From: Pontederia crassipes
Taxonomy: Eukaryota > Streptophyta > Magnoliopsida > Commelinales > Pontederiaceae
Assembly: GCA_030549335.1 (NCBI GenBank)
Contig: CM060186.1
Location: 23,365,189-23,429,188 of the forward strand
Length of the DNA: 64,000 nucleotides
Direction of reading: 5' to 3'
The notes below the pieces were generated by a model that worked only from the letters and a program-made list of their open reading frames with translations, was not told where the DNA came from and made no database searches. The position numbers and the translations under genes are program-made. Each line of letters starts with the position of its first letter. The stretch's first letter is position 1. Of the stretch, positions 11,955 through 24,664 are shown piece after piece.

Positions 11955-12606
11955 ATATAGTTAGTATTATATAGACTATATTAAAAGGAGCGTAAAAGAC
12001 TTAGCGTCGACTATACTATATATACATTATATGATATTAGCGTCCACTTAGTGTCACGGTCACAGTGACGCTATGCAGCGTCTCATGATTGCAATGCCAA
12101 TGCAACGCAAGAAACCAGCGCTAATATCGGCTCTTACATTCCGTCTATTTAGCGTCACTTTGCTTGTGACACTAATTTAGCGTCACAGCCCTACGACGCC
12201 AATATAACGTACCATCTATCACGTGTTTATTAGTTTTCGCACATGATAATAGCGCCGAAATAGTGTCTCTTTGGCATCTCACTTAGCGTCTACTTTTTGT
12301 GACGCTAATGCGACGCTATAATGTCGCTATAGAGAGGCACTTAGCGTCTCCTCTTGTCGACCCAATGACGACGCTATTGTGTCCCTATTAGCGTCAATTT
12401 AGAATCACGTAATGTGGCGACACTAATTTACGTCACTATTTGACAGTTTTCTTATAGTGTACAATCATTCTTGTTGTGTTTGAATTGTAGGCTCACTTAC
12501 AATATTCATTTCAAATTTGTCTCGAACAAGAGCTTCAAACTATGTGTGCAAAGCATCATTAGTAGCACATAAATAATATCATATATATATATATATATAT
12601 ATATAT

Positions 12607-13010
12607 CACTACAAGAAAAGAAAATTGCTAATTTGCGATGGACATTTTACGACGGATACAAATCCTTCACAATTTTTTACAGCAATTGTGACAGAGAGAA
12701 AAATCCTTTCAAAACATCGAGAGCCAAAAAGCCCTTTGTTACTACAGACGGAAGATCCTCGTTGGTAAATTACCGATAAATATAGCCTTCAAAATTATCG
12801 AGGAATTTAGGTTCGTCCGTACTTCCGACAACTCGGCCAGTCGGAAATTATATTTATTATAATATATATGTAATATAATATTACTATATATTTAATATTT
12901 TATTATTATAATTACCGACGGGTCTAACCTTCGGAATTACCGATGGATCTCGATCCCTCGATAATTTCGAAGGCTAAGGCCATCGAAAATTTAATTTAAT
13001 ATTTTATTAT
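12607..13010. mobile_element. Left end of a second, truncated CACTA-like element
   Basis: CACTACAAGAAAAGAAAATT starts right after an (AT)n tract (about 12582-12606). It is followed by subterminal motifs such as ACGACGG, CCGACGG, TACCGATGG and CGAAGGCTAAGGCC in direct and inverted copies. This set differs from the GACGCTA set of the neighbour at 9270-12459. I found no matching right end, so the element is truncated or its other end decayed. Confidence 0.65.
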
Positions 13011-13339
13011 TACTATTTATAATACAATATAATACATATTTCTCTTTCTACATTTACTTTTATTCTTTTCTTGATGCATTAATAAAATAATATATTTAAT
13101 AAGCTAACATTATTTATCATTTTCTCACAATTTTCTTTAATATTTTATCATTTTACTCATTTTGTTTTAATATATTTATAGATATAGAATATAGATTGTA
13201 AATAAATTTAGAATATAAAATAGCTAAAATTTAATAAAATTAAAATATGTTAACTTCCTATCCAAGATATAAGTAATTTTAATCATAATATAACTAATTT
13301 TAATTGCAACCGAGATATGATTTCCTAAATCTTTAGAAA

Positions 13340-15700
13340 ACAATGTAGTGACAATATTCTCTTTATGGAATCCATTATCTATTAAGAATGTAGTTAATAT
13401 TTCATACCATAGGTTCTTGTTTTAATCCATATTATATCTTTATCAATGTATAAATAAGATCAAGATTCCGAAAGTTTTGAATTTTTCAACATAAACTTCA
13501 TCATTTATAATTTTTTTCCTTTTGAAAATATTTTAAAACTATTAAACCAAGCTAAGATGAATAACTTCTCATACCACTAGCATAACTATTGGAACAAAAA
13601 ATTCTTCAAAATTAGTTCATTTTGTTTTTGAATAATTGTTGGCCACTAATCTAGTTATGTTCCTCAAACACTCCATTCATCAGTTCATTTTGGAAGACTA
13701 ACTTGGTGCCAACAAATGAATGATTTAACGGTCTTCCCACAAACTTCCGTGCATCATTCCAACAAAATTACTTTAACCCTTCATGCATATCATTTATCCA
13801 ATTAGTATTATTTGAAATTGTATCTTTTGTATTAGGTTCAACATGAGACAAGAAAATTAAAAATGCACATAAACTCTTTAAATATCTTCTTGTCCTTAAC
13901 CCATCACTTGTTATCTATAACATGATCAATAGGATGTAATAATGTCTTCTTCCAATTCATTGGAAAATCTTGAGGCTAGGCCATTTGTTTGGTTTTTATT
14001 TAGGGCATTATATGATTCCAAGATAACTTCTTTCATTTTTTGATATTTATATCAATAGCTCATCAGCTTGGTCTTCACCTATTTACTTATTTGCCTAAGG
14101 ATCATTGGCTTTATGAAATCTAACATATAAGAAAGGGCATTTCATTATAAATTTAATATGGCTTACTAGTAAAATAATAAGCAAAAAATACTCCATCATT
14201 TTGTTTGGTATCAAATTCTTAAATTTTATTCTAATCGTTCAAGATAAAATATTTGTATAAAAATATTGAAATATGCAATCTTGGATTTAGTGCTATAAAT
14301 AGTTTCAAAATAAGTTTTTGTTGTAAATGTCTAATAATAATTCTATTCAGACAGACTTAAGATGTGATCAATTCGGCCAAAAGTGTTTAGGCAATCCATT
14401 ATTGTTTAAAATATTCTTTACCATTTTTAATTGTTATATTGTTTCTTTCTACCATCCCTTTTTCTTGATGTTTTTTAGGTGTGGAGAAGTCATGAATTAT
14501 ACCATGTTTATCACAAAAATAAAATTTAAACTTCTAATTTTTAAGTTCTCCACCATGATCCCTTTTTATTCATCTTGCAAAGAATTTAAAATAAGTTTTG
14601 ACACATCAAGGGAAGCTTTAAATTTCATTATCAATTTGCATAGCATCAAAAGCATGTAAAGAATCAAGGAAAATTTTCTTCTTTTAAAATTTGACAAATT
14701 TCATATAGCAAGCAAGATTTTGTTTTCTAATACCTTTTTATGCAAAACTTTATGCTTCTCTCTCAATGTTTTGTATTTTCCAATAAGTAGTCTAATTCAT
14801 GAGCATATCAAAATCATTGTTATAATATGATGATTTTGAGTATAGCTGTTTGTTATAAGGCAAAGATAAGCTTCCACCTTATCACTTTTGGATAAGGTGG
14901 AGTCCTTGTTGTCACTATATTTTCAAGTGTTTGGAATATTGTCATCTTCTTCTTTCCCGATTCCTTTTGACTTGTAAGACCTATGGTGTGGGCTTGTTGC
15001 ATTAAAGAAAAAAACTTGATTCTTTGAGCAATAGGATATCCTTTCTTTGCTAGTCATTTTCTTCTTTAATTGTTTGACAATCTTCAAATACTTGTCAAGT
15101 TTTTTGGCATACATTGACATCTTCCTTTCTTTTTTTATTCTCATCATATTCATCACTTGAACTATCCTCAACTTTTCTAGTCTTCAATGCTAAGATTTTT
15201 TTTCACGTTGTGGTGCCTTTTTTTTTATCTTCATTCATGAAAAGCTCATATGTGAGAAGTGTAATTTACAATGTCGTCAAATCTAGAAATCACATTAGTA
15301 ATGGACTCATTAGACATACAAAAAGAAATCATGTTGATGATTCCAAATGTTAATATATATATTTTTTTTTCACTTTATGAGTATCCTCATGAGTAATCAA
15401 AGGCTTACACCATCTAATGAGAGTTTTACAAATAGAATTCAACAAAGTGCAAAGTACAATAAAAAAAATTTCGTCCCCTTATAATTAAACTTGATTAACA
15501 TTGTTTCATTTTCAAAGGATTCTAAGTAAGAATGGAAAAATCTTTTTTATGAATGTCCAATATCACACAATCAGTGGAACAAAATAGGCTTGCATACAAA
15601 TATTCCAATAAAAAATTTAGAGGCAAGGAAGGATGAAGGCCTAGTGGTAGATTGTAACTTGTTAAAACTAAAATTCGTTGATATCATAAACTTTAAGCAT
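13340..15700 (-). pseudogene. Decayed Ty1/copia gag-pol, minus strand
   Basis: Read on the minus strand, broken frames show copia pol pieces in the right order. At about 14540-14280 lies the integrase segment FCDKHGIIHDFSTPK, VERNN and, later, LNRIIIRHLQQK, matching the copia pattern FC..HGI.H.FS.P, VERKN and LNR. At about 13950-13700 lies IFKEFMCIFNFLVSC and VILLE, similar to the region just before copia reverse transcriptase (A.IS.IEP.N..EA and WI.AM.EEL). A gag-like lysine-rich frame lies upstream (15171-14923 minus). Stops and frameshifts occur throughout and no LTRs could be fixed. Confidence 0.7.
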
Positions 15701-16200
15701 GGTTAAATCATTAATATTAATCAAATCAAAATAAAATCTAAACAAACTTTGACACCAATAATAAAAAAAACAAAAAGAGGGAGCAGTGAATTGATATTTA
15801 ATTCGAAATCAAATGATAAAGAAATAAATAGAAAATAATTGATGCAAATCAAAATCCAATTCACACAATGGAATGTAAGTAAAGAGAGCCATGAGGAAGA
15901 AAGCTCTTTTTACTAAGGTTTAGCCCAACACCTTGTTCTATGTTCTCTCCTATTGACTCCTCGAGCTTAAGGTTATTTAGTTTATAATATCATACATTTT
16001 CGTTTCTTAGGTGAGGGAACATCTTTCATCCGAGAAATGAAGGTAACTTCTTTAACAAGTAATTTCTCTATTAGAAAGTTCCCGATAGTGATTTCCAAAT
16101 CACTCTCCTTTTGGACACAAAAATTTTACAAATCAAGGTTAAAGAATTGCTCCAAGCTCACAATATAGTTCTAAAATGATTTGACTATCAAACGATTATT
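15700..16200. other. Probable flank or LTR-derived part of the copia remnant
   Basis: AT-rich, non-coding. The segment at about 15830-15950 (CCAATTCACACAATGGAATG, then TTTAGCCCAACACCTTGTTC) resembles a segment at about 57450-57560, so both may be remnants of one repeat family. Nothing else is seen. Confidence 0.4.
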
Positions 16201-16201
16201 C

Positions 16202-17820
16202 ACTACAAGAAAATTAGTCATAACTGACGTTTGAAAATTTTACAAGTGTCACTAAAAACTAAAAGTATTAGTTATGTTTAATTAAACGTAACCAATTACA
16301 GGTAGAATAGGATTAGTTACGTTTTATTTGTATAGAATAATTCTGGGATGTTTTATGATATTTAAAACATAAGTAATAATGTTAGCATCGTTCCAAACAA
16401 GAAACAAGTAGATTTCATTTCCTCCTTGTATTGACGAATGGTGACTGGTCTTCCTCTCTCTCCTCTCTCTCTCTTCCCTCTTCCTCCTAACTCTCCTCTC
16501 TCATCTCACCGCTCGTTACCTAATCCTCGATGCCGTGCCTTATTCGGGGATTGCTCGATCCTCAACGCTGAAACTGGATACTCGATCCTCGATGATGTCA
16601 GAGGCTTGATACTGGATTCCTAAAACCTCAATGACTCAACGACACCACCCAATCGATCGATTGTTGCCCAATTTCTCGACCACCAAGTTGAAATGGCCCT
16701 TGCCGAGCGAAGACGAGCAGCATGGTCCGAGTCCGCTCATCGATGGAGCAACAATTTTTTGTAAGCAGAGGAAGCCTCCTGCTAAGACATCGACCAAATC
16801 AAAATGGCAATTGTTTTGTATGAACGACACATGCTCTAATAGGATCTACTCTTTTCCTGCACATAAAGTCCCCATTTTTGGTAAAGTAATCTCTTGTTTA
16901 TTGGCATTAGACTTTTACGTTGATTATATTGTAATTTTTTTCTTAGGCAACAATACTATCAATTTATATGGAAATTTATTCCTCCATTCAATTAATGATG
17001 CTTATGCAATGGGGTTTCATATGAGCCATAGATGTTTGTTTAAATGTCTCATATTTTTTTGTTGTTTAAGATGAAAATATGTTTCATATGAGCCATAGGT
17101 ATTTATTTAAATGTCTCATATTGCTCTTTTAGGAGGTGATTGCTGCTACATCAAGGAGGAACAACTCATGTGATAAAGATTTAGACATGGCTGTAGTATG
17201 TTTCAAGGAGGAACAAGCTATGGTACGTACTTTTTTCTCCTTGGATTAATTCCACATAGTTAGATCCTATAGGACTTTTCTAATTTTTATGTTTGGCTTA
17301 ATTCAAGGCGGCTCTGGGTCAATATTGAAGAATTTTGGTCATATAAACTACTTATGAAGCAGTGATTTATATCCAAGGGTGGAAGACGAAAGCCGTAAAT
17401 TATAATGAATTATGTTGTACATCTCAGGTCAGCATTACTTATATGAGATGCCAAATATTACAATGAATTGTATTTGGTAGGCAGTAAATTATAAATATTG
17501 TTTGCCAAAATATCATAGGCTGAGATGCCAAATATTACAGTAAATTATATTTGCCAAATAAGACTCAGTTACAGTATTTATATCAGAATTATTACAATAT
17601 TACAATGAATTTTGTGCGCTAAGATGCCAAATATGTCAGAGGCTATACTGGATGTTAGAGGAATTATATTTGACATCTCAAGTCAGCATTATTTATATTT
17701 ATGTAACTATGTTGATATTGATATGATATTGTCAGCTACTCTAACATACTTCCATATTTGGCATCTCAGAGGATCAAAAATACTGTTTGCATGAAGTTCT
17801 TGAAGAGCAAGGATCCTAGT
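16202..17820. mobile_element. Left end of a third CACTA-like element and its putative interior
   Basis: CACTACAAGAAAATTAGTC begins at about 16202. It is followed by inverted AACGTAAC/GTTACGTTT motifs as subterminal repeats (16270-16330). The next 250 bp is CT-rich, then a short open region (16631-16870, PSEDEQHGPSPLIDGATIF, WQLFCMNDTCSNRIYS), which may be captured or transposon-encoded sequence I cannot identify. Further on, ATGCCAAATAT(T/G) recurs at least four times (17450-17640). No right terminus was found; the given end is approximate. Confidence 0.5.
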
Positions 17821-20560
17821 GATGGTTCAGAGCAAGCTTGCTTGCTAAATTGTAGGCTTTTGATGATCATTTGAAAAATCATCTATGTGCCAAAAATTGA
17901 GTAATTCTATCAAACAGTCATTTCAAAAGCCAAACCCATCAACTTTTAATTATGACACTATTTGTATAGAACAATTAGTATTCAAAGCCATAATACACGC
18001 ATGCTACATCTCCAAATACTAATAGTTAAGACTTTGTGCAGAGGAAAAGAATACTGTGTACAGAAAAAGGAAGAGGGATGAGAGCTCATGAGATCAGACA
18101 GAGCAGACGTTAACCATATGATAACAATGCACTGGATATACTTTGACAGAAGAAGAAAGTTGGGATCTACCCGTTATTGATTTATTAGTATCCAAGATAT
18201 CTTGTTTATGCGTGAATGTTAAAGAATAACAACTTTTTAAATTTGGATCTACCCGTCACTCAAAGGTATTTTATATGCTTCCAACTTTTTAATGGATGTT
18301 AAAGAATGTTTGGAGCTGCTTGGTGCCGGGATTAGTCATTAAAGTGCTGCTAGTTTAATATTCAATCTACTCCTCCACAGTCGATCTCGATGTTTGGTGC
18401 AACGATCGATGTATTGATTGAAGAAAGTTGATCATTAGCACTTGGATCGGCCGAACCGCCACGACCGATGTTTTAGTCGATATTGTCCATAGTATTGTGG
18501 CTTAAATGTACATCATTTGATCTCAACCGACCTATCTGCTAAACTTGCTAATGTAATGTTCATAATTTAATCTGCAAGTCCAATAGTTAGTTGAACTATT
18601 TTAGGGTCGACTTAGTTGACCAGCCCTCCAGAAATTGATCTCTCATCCTCGAATTGGTGATTTTGCCTTCTAAAGTTCTAAAACTTTTCTTAGTCTACTT
18701 GGAGACAAGTTTATATCAATATAATCTAAGATAGTTAAAAGTAAATTTTTAATGTGTATGATTATCTTTATACCATCTAAATATTTTTCTTTTTGACATT
18801 TAACATCCATAGTACGGTTTGTTAGCATTAAAACTTAAAGATAGAGCAAAAATTCCAATGATCCAACAACTCATCTATCTGCCTTTTTGTCCTGATGCTC
18901 ATCTACTTCTCACTAGATATCTTCAACATTTTTTTAAGTTCATTTTTTATGCTTATCGAGAGATAAAAATGGCACAAACTTTTTACTTTAGTTATTTATA
19001 TCTCAGTCTAATTTTTATACTTTTACTTCTTGTCATGAATCAAATCTTTTTTTTCATCTTGGGCCCAGTTTTTGTTCTTTTTCTCTTTCCGTTAATTTTT
19101 CTTTTCTTTCATCATCCAATTCTTTACATTCAAGATTTTCTTGCTTGCTTTTCATTTGGTTCAACCCTAGTGATTATATCAGTTTCCCTTCATCTAGTAA
19201 TTTGTCTTTTTTTCTATGTCAATATTGACCTGACCCAAACTCAAATATCATCAAGTCTGATCGGGTTGGATCAAGTTGACAAAAAAATCATCGCTCTAGT
19301 TACCTAATTGAATTTTTCTATTCTTATTCTTTCCTTGCTTTTACAATATTGAATATTATTTATATTTTTAAAGCAAACACAAAAGTCATTTTTCCAACAT
19401 ATAAGTTAATCTTCATAGACATAAATTTTTATTTTAATGTATTTTAATATTAATGTAATCTAAACTTAATTTAAACTAGATGGATTGATCCAATTTTAAA
19501 AGTAAAATATGTTAATTAGTTGGGTCAGGTCTTGGTTGTTGGAATTGGAAATTAAAATCTCCATTCGACAAATTGGAATTGAAAAAAAAAAAAAAGATGC
19601 ATGGCCCTACTCCATATAGCATAATTTTCTAAACTAACTAGTTTGAAAGAAAGTAGCAACGTCCTTGGGGAATCTGGATTCTATAAGAAAAGTGGATGAT
19701 CAATGTCTAGCTATAATCTGCGTACGTGTATACTTTCGGTGATCATAACTCTGACATCAGAAGAAATCTACATCTTCAAATGTGAACCAGATATGATTCT
19801 TGTGAAGAACCAAGGTAAAAGGAAACATGATCCACACACAGCCAGAAACCGGAAGATTTAAATTAAAAAATTCTAAAATCAAGAAGAATAATGACAAACT
19901 GTAGGAAGATGAAGAATCAAATCTGATTTATGTGCTTACAGGAGAAGTTTAAGATTAATCTTAAATTTACATATGTAACAACGTGTTGCTGAGAAAAGAT
20001 AGAGATAAACGAATCTTGAAAAACTGCAGTAGCTCTTGATCATCATATGAGGACGAAGGAAGAATTGCTTGATGCAATCGCACAATTCTACTCGGGCCAG
20101 GTCTCTATATATGTTACATCAGACCACTATAGGAATAACTCAATTGTATATTTGTTTTAGAAAAAAAAATTATCTACTAGTGTTTCTTTGGCACGTGCTA
20201 ACTTGAATCCTTTCAATTCATCGATGTCAATATCTAATCAGATATTTGAATGAGAGCTAAAAGATGGATAATTCTGATAAAAATTTATGATTCAGACATT
20301 GGACTATGACCATCAGAGACAATCAGGCTAATCAACCATGTGAATCCATTCTATACTTTACATATGCCCAATATATCTTTTTCCCAATAAAAAAAGAAAG
20401 AGGAAAGGAAACAAAAAAAAACGAAGAATTAAGATGCTCACAACTTCTGTAGAGTTGAAAGTAGGACGAAGTATGGCCACAACTTTAAGGGTATCTATGC
20501 AAAAGAGAATGTGAGCAGATTCGGCCATGGAACAAAGCCAGCCAAGGAGCAAGAGACAGT
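17821..20560. other. Intergenic, AT-rich, no gene seen
   Basis: No supported gene. The 162-aa frame at 18819-19307 is a phenylalanine/leucine-rich translation of a T-rich stretch and has no recognisable family. The last 500 bp (about 20060-20560) is the distal promoter of the first FT-like gene. Confidence 0.6.
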
Positions 20561-20566
20561 ACGTGA

Positions 20567-20576
20567 CTATATAAAG
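20567..20576 (+). promoter_or_regulatory. TATA box of first FT-like gene, with adjacent ACGT element
   Basis: CTATATAAAG lies 136 bp before the start codon, giving a likely transcription start near 20600. TACGTGA (20561-20566), an ACGT-core bZIP-type element, directly precedes it. Confidence 0.7.
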
Positions 20577-20595
20577 AGACCAGTGGTGAAAGCTG

Positions 20596-20739
20596 ATGGA
20601 CGGCAAGGCTTCCTATTGCACCAACTTCTTGCTTCTTTTGTGCAAGCAGCGGGGGCCGGATCAGCAGCCTTTGCAGTCATCAAGTAGCTTAATTTTCCCA
20701 CGCCACACATTATGCAGAGAGAGATCAGGGATCCTTTGA
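20596..20739 (+). other. Possible upstream ORF overlapping the start of the first FT-like gene
   Basis: An ATG at 20596 opens a 47-codon frame out of phase with the main ORF. It ends with TGA at 20739, 27 bases beyond the FT start codon at 20712. Whether it is in the mRNA depends on the exact transcription start, which the TATA box places near 20600. If included it could reduce translation. Confidence 0.35.
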
Positions 20740-21619
20740 TTGTTGGGAGGGTGATTGGTGATGTGTTGGAGCCCTTCATCCCAAACACCTCGCTGAGGGT
20801 GACCTACGGTTCCAAGGATGTGTCCAATGGCCGCGAGTTCAAGCCCTCGCAGGTGGTGAACCAGCCACGGGTCGAGATCGGAGGACAAGACCTCAGAAAC
20901 TTTTACACCCTTGTAAGCCATTACCAATTTACCCTCTACTATTGAGGCATTGATTCCTTAGTTTCCAAGGTATAAGAGTGCTTTATTATATGGTCATGCA
21001 CAATTAACATGAACGCGCGCAGGTGATGGTAGACCCAGATGCCCCAAGCCCAAGTGATCCCAGTCTCCGGGAGTACCTGCACTGGTAACCCTTGTTTAAT
21101 TTAATTCATGGCCATGACAGAGAACACATTTGATACATCAGAAACGTTTTGTATTGATCATTTCGCTAAAAAGTTGATTCATTTATACTGCAGGCTAGTC
21201 ACAGACATTCCTGGCACCACAGGGGCAACCTTCGGTGAGTAGCTAGACATGAGGAAGTCCAAATTGCGAGTATTAATTGTTCTACATATATGCATGCATC
21301 CATATGCTCTAATGTGGATGAATTCGTTAGTCTTACTTTGCTTTTGTTGGTCGTCTCAAGTTTGTTTGTATGGTTTTCTGAGTATATAGGACAAGAGATC
21401 ATGTGCTACGAGAACCCGAGGCCGACCATGGGGATCCACCGCTTCGTCTTCGTTCTCTTCAGGCAGCTCGGCCGCCAGACTGTCTATGCGCCCGGGTGGC
21501 GTCAAAACTTCAACACCAAGGACTTTGCAGAGCTCTACAACCTCGGCGCACCTGTGGCGGCCGTCTACTTCAACTGCCAGAGGGAGTCCGGCTCCGGCGG
21601 CCGCAGGATGTACACCTGA
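20712..21619 (+). CDS. FT: FLOWERING LOCUS T-like protein (PEBP family), Hd3a/RFT1 type, copy 1
   Basis: Four exons (20712-20912, 21023-21084, 21194-21234, 21390-21619) give 177 residues. The middle exons are 62 and 41 nt, the invariant FT sizes. FT proteins move from leaf phloem to the shoot apex, where they join 14-3-3 and the bZIP protein FD to activate floral genes; this role is inferred from family. PEBP ligand-pocket motifs are present: [10 protein letters not shown] (71-80) and GIHR (116-119). Activator residues are canonical: Tyr85 in REYLHW, and Tyr134, Trp138 and Gln140 in the segment-B loop [23 protein letters not shown] is of monocot style. The C-terminus is GSGGRRMYT. The start is chosen by alignment of [18 protein letters not shown] with FT. 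Tandem with a second copy at 27336. Complete and apparently functional. Confidence 0.97.
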
Positions 21620-22739
21620 TCGCTCTGAATGAATCCCAGATCCATCACTCCGTAGTAATATATAATTATACTTACATGCATGAAATAATCGATAATGAAG
21701 TACTGACTGACGATAGTATGAAGTAAATGAATGTGAACCCTCTCAGACTTTTACATATTTTATCTAAATTCTGAAGGATGTGGAATGTATCACTGTTTAG
21801 TGATCCACCTTATATTAAATAATTAATTACTAGACTTTGTTAACGTTTTCTTGAGTTTGAGTTTGAATTGATTGGATCTTGGCTCCAAATGTATAATTCA
21901 CCATGACATATGCATGGTCTTGTGCACTTGTTGCTTCCTTGGGAGGGAAAAAAAGTGCTCCATGGCTGGTGGACGAAAACATATGAACCTGCTGGGCCAT
22001 GCCATCTCTGCTGTGTTTCTCGGCTGGCAACATCACGATCTCAACATCTTACCGCCAAAAGTGTAAAGACCAAAGGGTATAGTCCTAAAAGTGTAGCACC
22101 AAAGGGAAGCGAACAATAGCTTGATAGGTGTGTTACAATCGTGCAATTTGTGCGAGCCAGGAGATCAAAGTGAACAATATTCTGATGCAACAGCTCCAAG
22201 ACCACTGGTCCACGTATACATCTTGCTTTCGCCAAAGTTTTCATAGAAATATATGACCAGAATTTGATCACTGGATGAAGGGAAAGAAAGAACAATTGCC
22301 GATTCTTTTTACTCCAAGCAATTAGGTAACAGTAGGATTCAGTACCAGGCCTCTGGTGATCGAGGGACTGATGCCAAACAATACCTGCGAACACCCTTGT
22401 GGTGATGAATAGCGATGTGACATGTTTCAGTCTGTGGTTCTGAAGGGCGCATATATACTGACGTACGTCGCCGTTGCTCTCTTCAAAGTTTGTAATCATG
22501 GAGAATGTGGAGAAAAGCATATGCATGTGATATATAGTTTGTTAGCATTCAACCTCATGATGGATCATGTCCTTTTAAGCTTTGCTGGACTTGATGATGA
22601 TATGTCCATCTTCTCGATCGATCGCTCGCTTGATCGGTCCTTATAGTTTATACATGAATATACGCCTAGGAACTTGGAACTGCATGAACATGTAGCTTGG
22701 ATGTCACCATGGTGCAAACGATATGATCAGCTGAATGTA

Positions 22740-22745
<6 letters not shown>

Positions 22746-22778
<33 letters not shown>
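22746..22778. repeat. (AT)n microsatellite
   Basis: About 16 AT dinucleotides in a row downstream of FT-like copy 1. Confidence 0.9.
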
Positions 22779-22785
<7 letters not shown>

Positions 22786-24625
22786 AACGTTTAATTAACA
22801 CAAGAAATGGTATTCGATCTCTATAAACGATAACATCCCATCCGGAGAGGTACAGTTGACATTTATTTTCTCTGGGTGAGAAAAGGATATATAATCAATG
22901 GAGACAGATTTTTATGTATCCAAAAAAAGAATAATATCCATTAATGAGTTGAGTACATGTTTGAGCTGTTGTTCTGTTTCTTCAGCAGGATGTTGTACCT
23001 GACGATCGATTCTGAGCAATTCGCAAATGTAGAAAATTGGAGAGGTCGATTAAGCGACGTGCTCTAACTCCAAGAGTCATCATTCCCTGACTATAATAAA
23101 TGAAGTTCCCAACCAAAATATTTTGCCTATGCATAATTTTTGAAGAGCTATCTTCGACTAATTGGCCCAAGGTCTTTTCACATACATATTGGAAATATCT
23201 TTTTTTTTGTTTCCGTTGTTTGCTTAAAATGATTCATCATATTTTTTTATGCTAACCTCATAAACTTTGTTTTCTAAATGAAAATTCATATATATTTTTT
23301 GATAAATCTTAGAAACTTAAAAAGATCCAGATCCTTCTTGAACAAATGAGAAAAATTATAAACGGTTTCTAATTCTTGAAAACCAGAATTTTGAAGTGAA
23401 AACCAAAATAGACCATTGACATCTACCAGCATACGTCCACAATAGACAGATTAAGATTTATCTCCATCTTCTTGAATTCGGACTGTTCATGAAACAAACA
23501 TATAGGTGGGTCTCAATGTCCCATGCATGACACCGTGTTATCAGGTATTAATTATTCACATAGTTAATACGTTAATGATAAGATAGATTAGATCGAACGG
23601 ACAAAAAAGTAACAAGGCGATGCCAAAAAAAACAAAAGTAAAAATGCAATGCCAAACTGAATTGACGTAATGAAATTAAAGCAAAAAATGGTTCTCTTTT
23701 TCTCTAAAATTATTCTAAGACTGAAGAGGGAGAACAAAGATCCGATTTGATGACGTCCCTAGAACAATTAAAAACGTCAACTCTTTTTATCTAGATACGC
23801 ATTTGATATGGTGAATTCGGATGAAATGGATAACCATTAAGCTTATGAATGTAGCTGATTGCGATAGAAAGCAGATTCTATATTATCGATGGATCCATCG
23901 GATTTTTTTTTTTTACAAAGCAAGAGAAAGTGAATGAACTCATATATATTCAATGTGGGAATTTGATCTTTTGATTAACTGATCTCTCTTCTCGAGATAG
24001 GAAATTAATTGTCCCAATGAAAATGTTTTAATTCGGTAGCGATCAAGAAGTGTTACAAGTAAATGTGTATATCAACCCTTAGGGTTTCTCTCTTGTGTGA
24101 TATATATGTTTCGGACATTAGTTGATTAAGAGTTGTTATTAGTTTATTTGCTTGCTACGTGCGTCTAATAAATTCTTATTACTTGTTTCGCCACAAAGTC
24201 GGAGACATGCAAAATGTGATGCGTACCTTATAATTATCTTCTTCTTTTTTTGTAAAGATTTTTCTTTTGTTGGTTTGTTTTTTTCTCTTTTCCAATGTTA
24301 ACTAGAAGGCAGCTGAGAATTTACTGATGTTACATCATGCATAATATGTTTGGACGAATTTACAACAGAATATAATCGTTTGGCACTTGGCTGCTTGTGC
24401 AGTGCAAGTTAATTTGCTCTGCACATGATGTCCAACTCAAACGAGTCATTCATGTCGCCTCAGGATTCGTTTGGTGCAGGCCATGCAGGGTACCTTTGTC
24501 CAAGAACAACAAGTTCCATCTCTGTTTGAAAGGTTGCATCACGAGAAAAATATGCATCCAGATCTCCATGATAACTATAGTTCCCTTTCTTTTACCTGCG
24601 ACATTAAAAGAAAGATATGTGGTTC

Positions 24626-24628
<3 letters not shown>

Positions 24629-24662
<34 letters not shown>
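24629..24662. repeat. (TA)n microsatellite
   Basis: About 17 TA dinucleotides in a row in the intergenic space between the FT copies. Confidence 0.9.

Positions 24663-24664
<2 letters not shown>

Larger units (their letters stand above)
9270..12459. mobile_element. Non-autonomous CACTA (En/Spm-type) transposon, 3.2 kb, with 3-bp target duplication
   Basis: Left end CACTACAAGAAAATCATCG (from 9270) and right end TTTTCTTATAGTG (12447-12459) are CACTA inverted termini. TAC flanks both sides (9267-9269 and 12460-12462). Both subterminal zones (about 9290-9620, 10590-10890 and 11990-12440) hold dozens of copies of GACGCTA/TAGCGTC in either orientation, the expected arrangement of transposase binding sites. 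No transposase frame is present. The interior holds a purine-rich GGAGG/GGCGG repeat block (9920-10475), a TA/TG microsatellite (10915-11040) and a TATAG repeat (11914-11954). Confidence 0.93.

Noticed and set aside
18819-19307. 162-aa plus-strand frame, hydrophobic
   Set aside because: It is a Phe/Leu/Ile-rich translation of a T-rich stretch; no conserved motif, splice context or family was recognised.
22041-22526. 161-aa minus-strand frame downstream of FT copy 1
   Set aside because: No recognisable domain, and it lies where the FT 3' flank is expected; chance ORF is the simplest reading.
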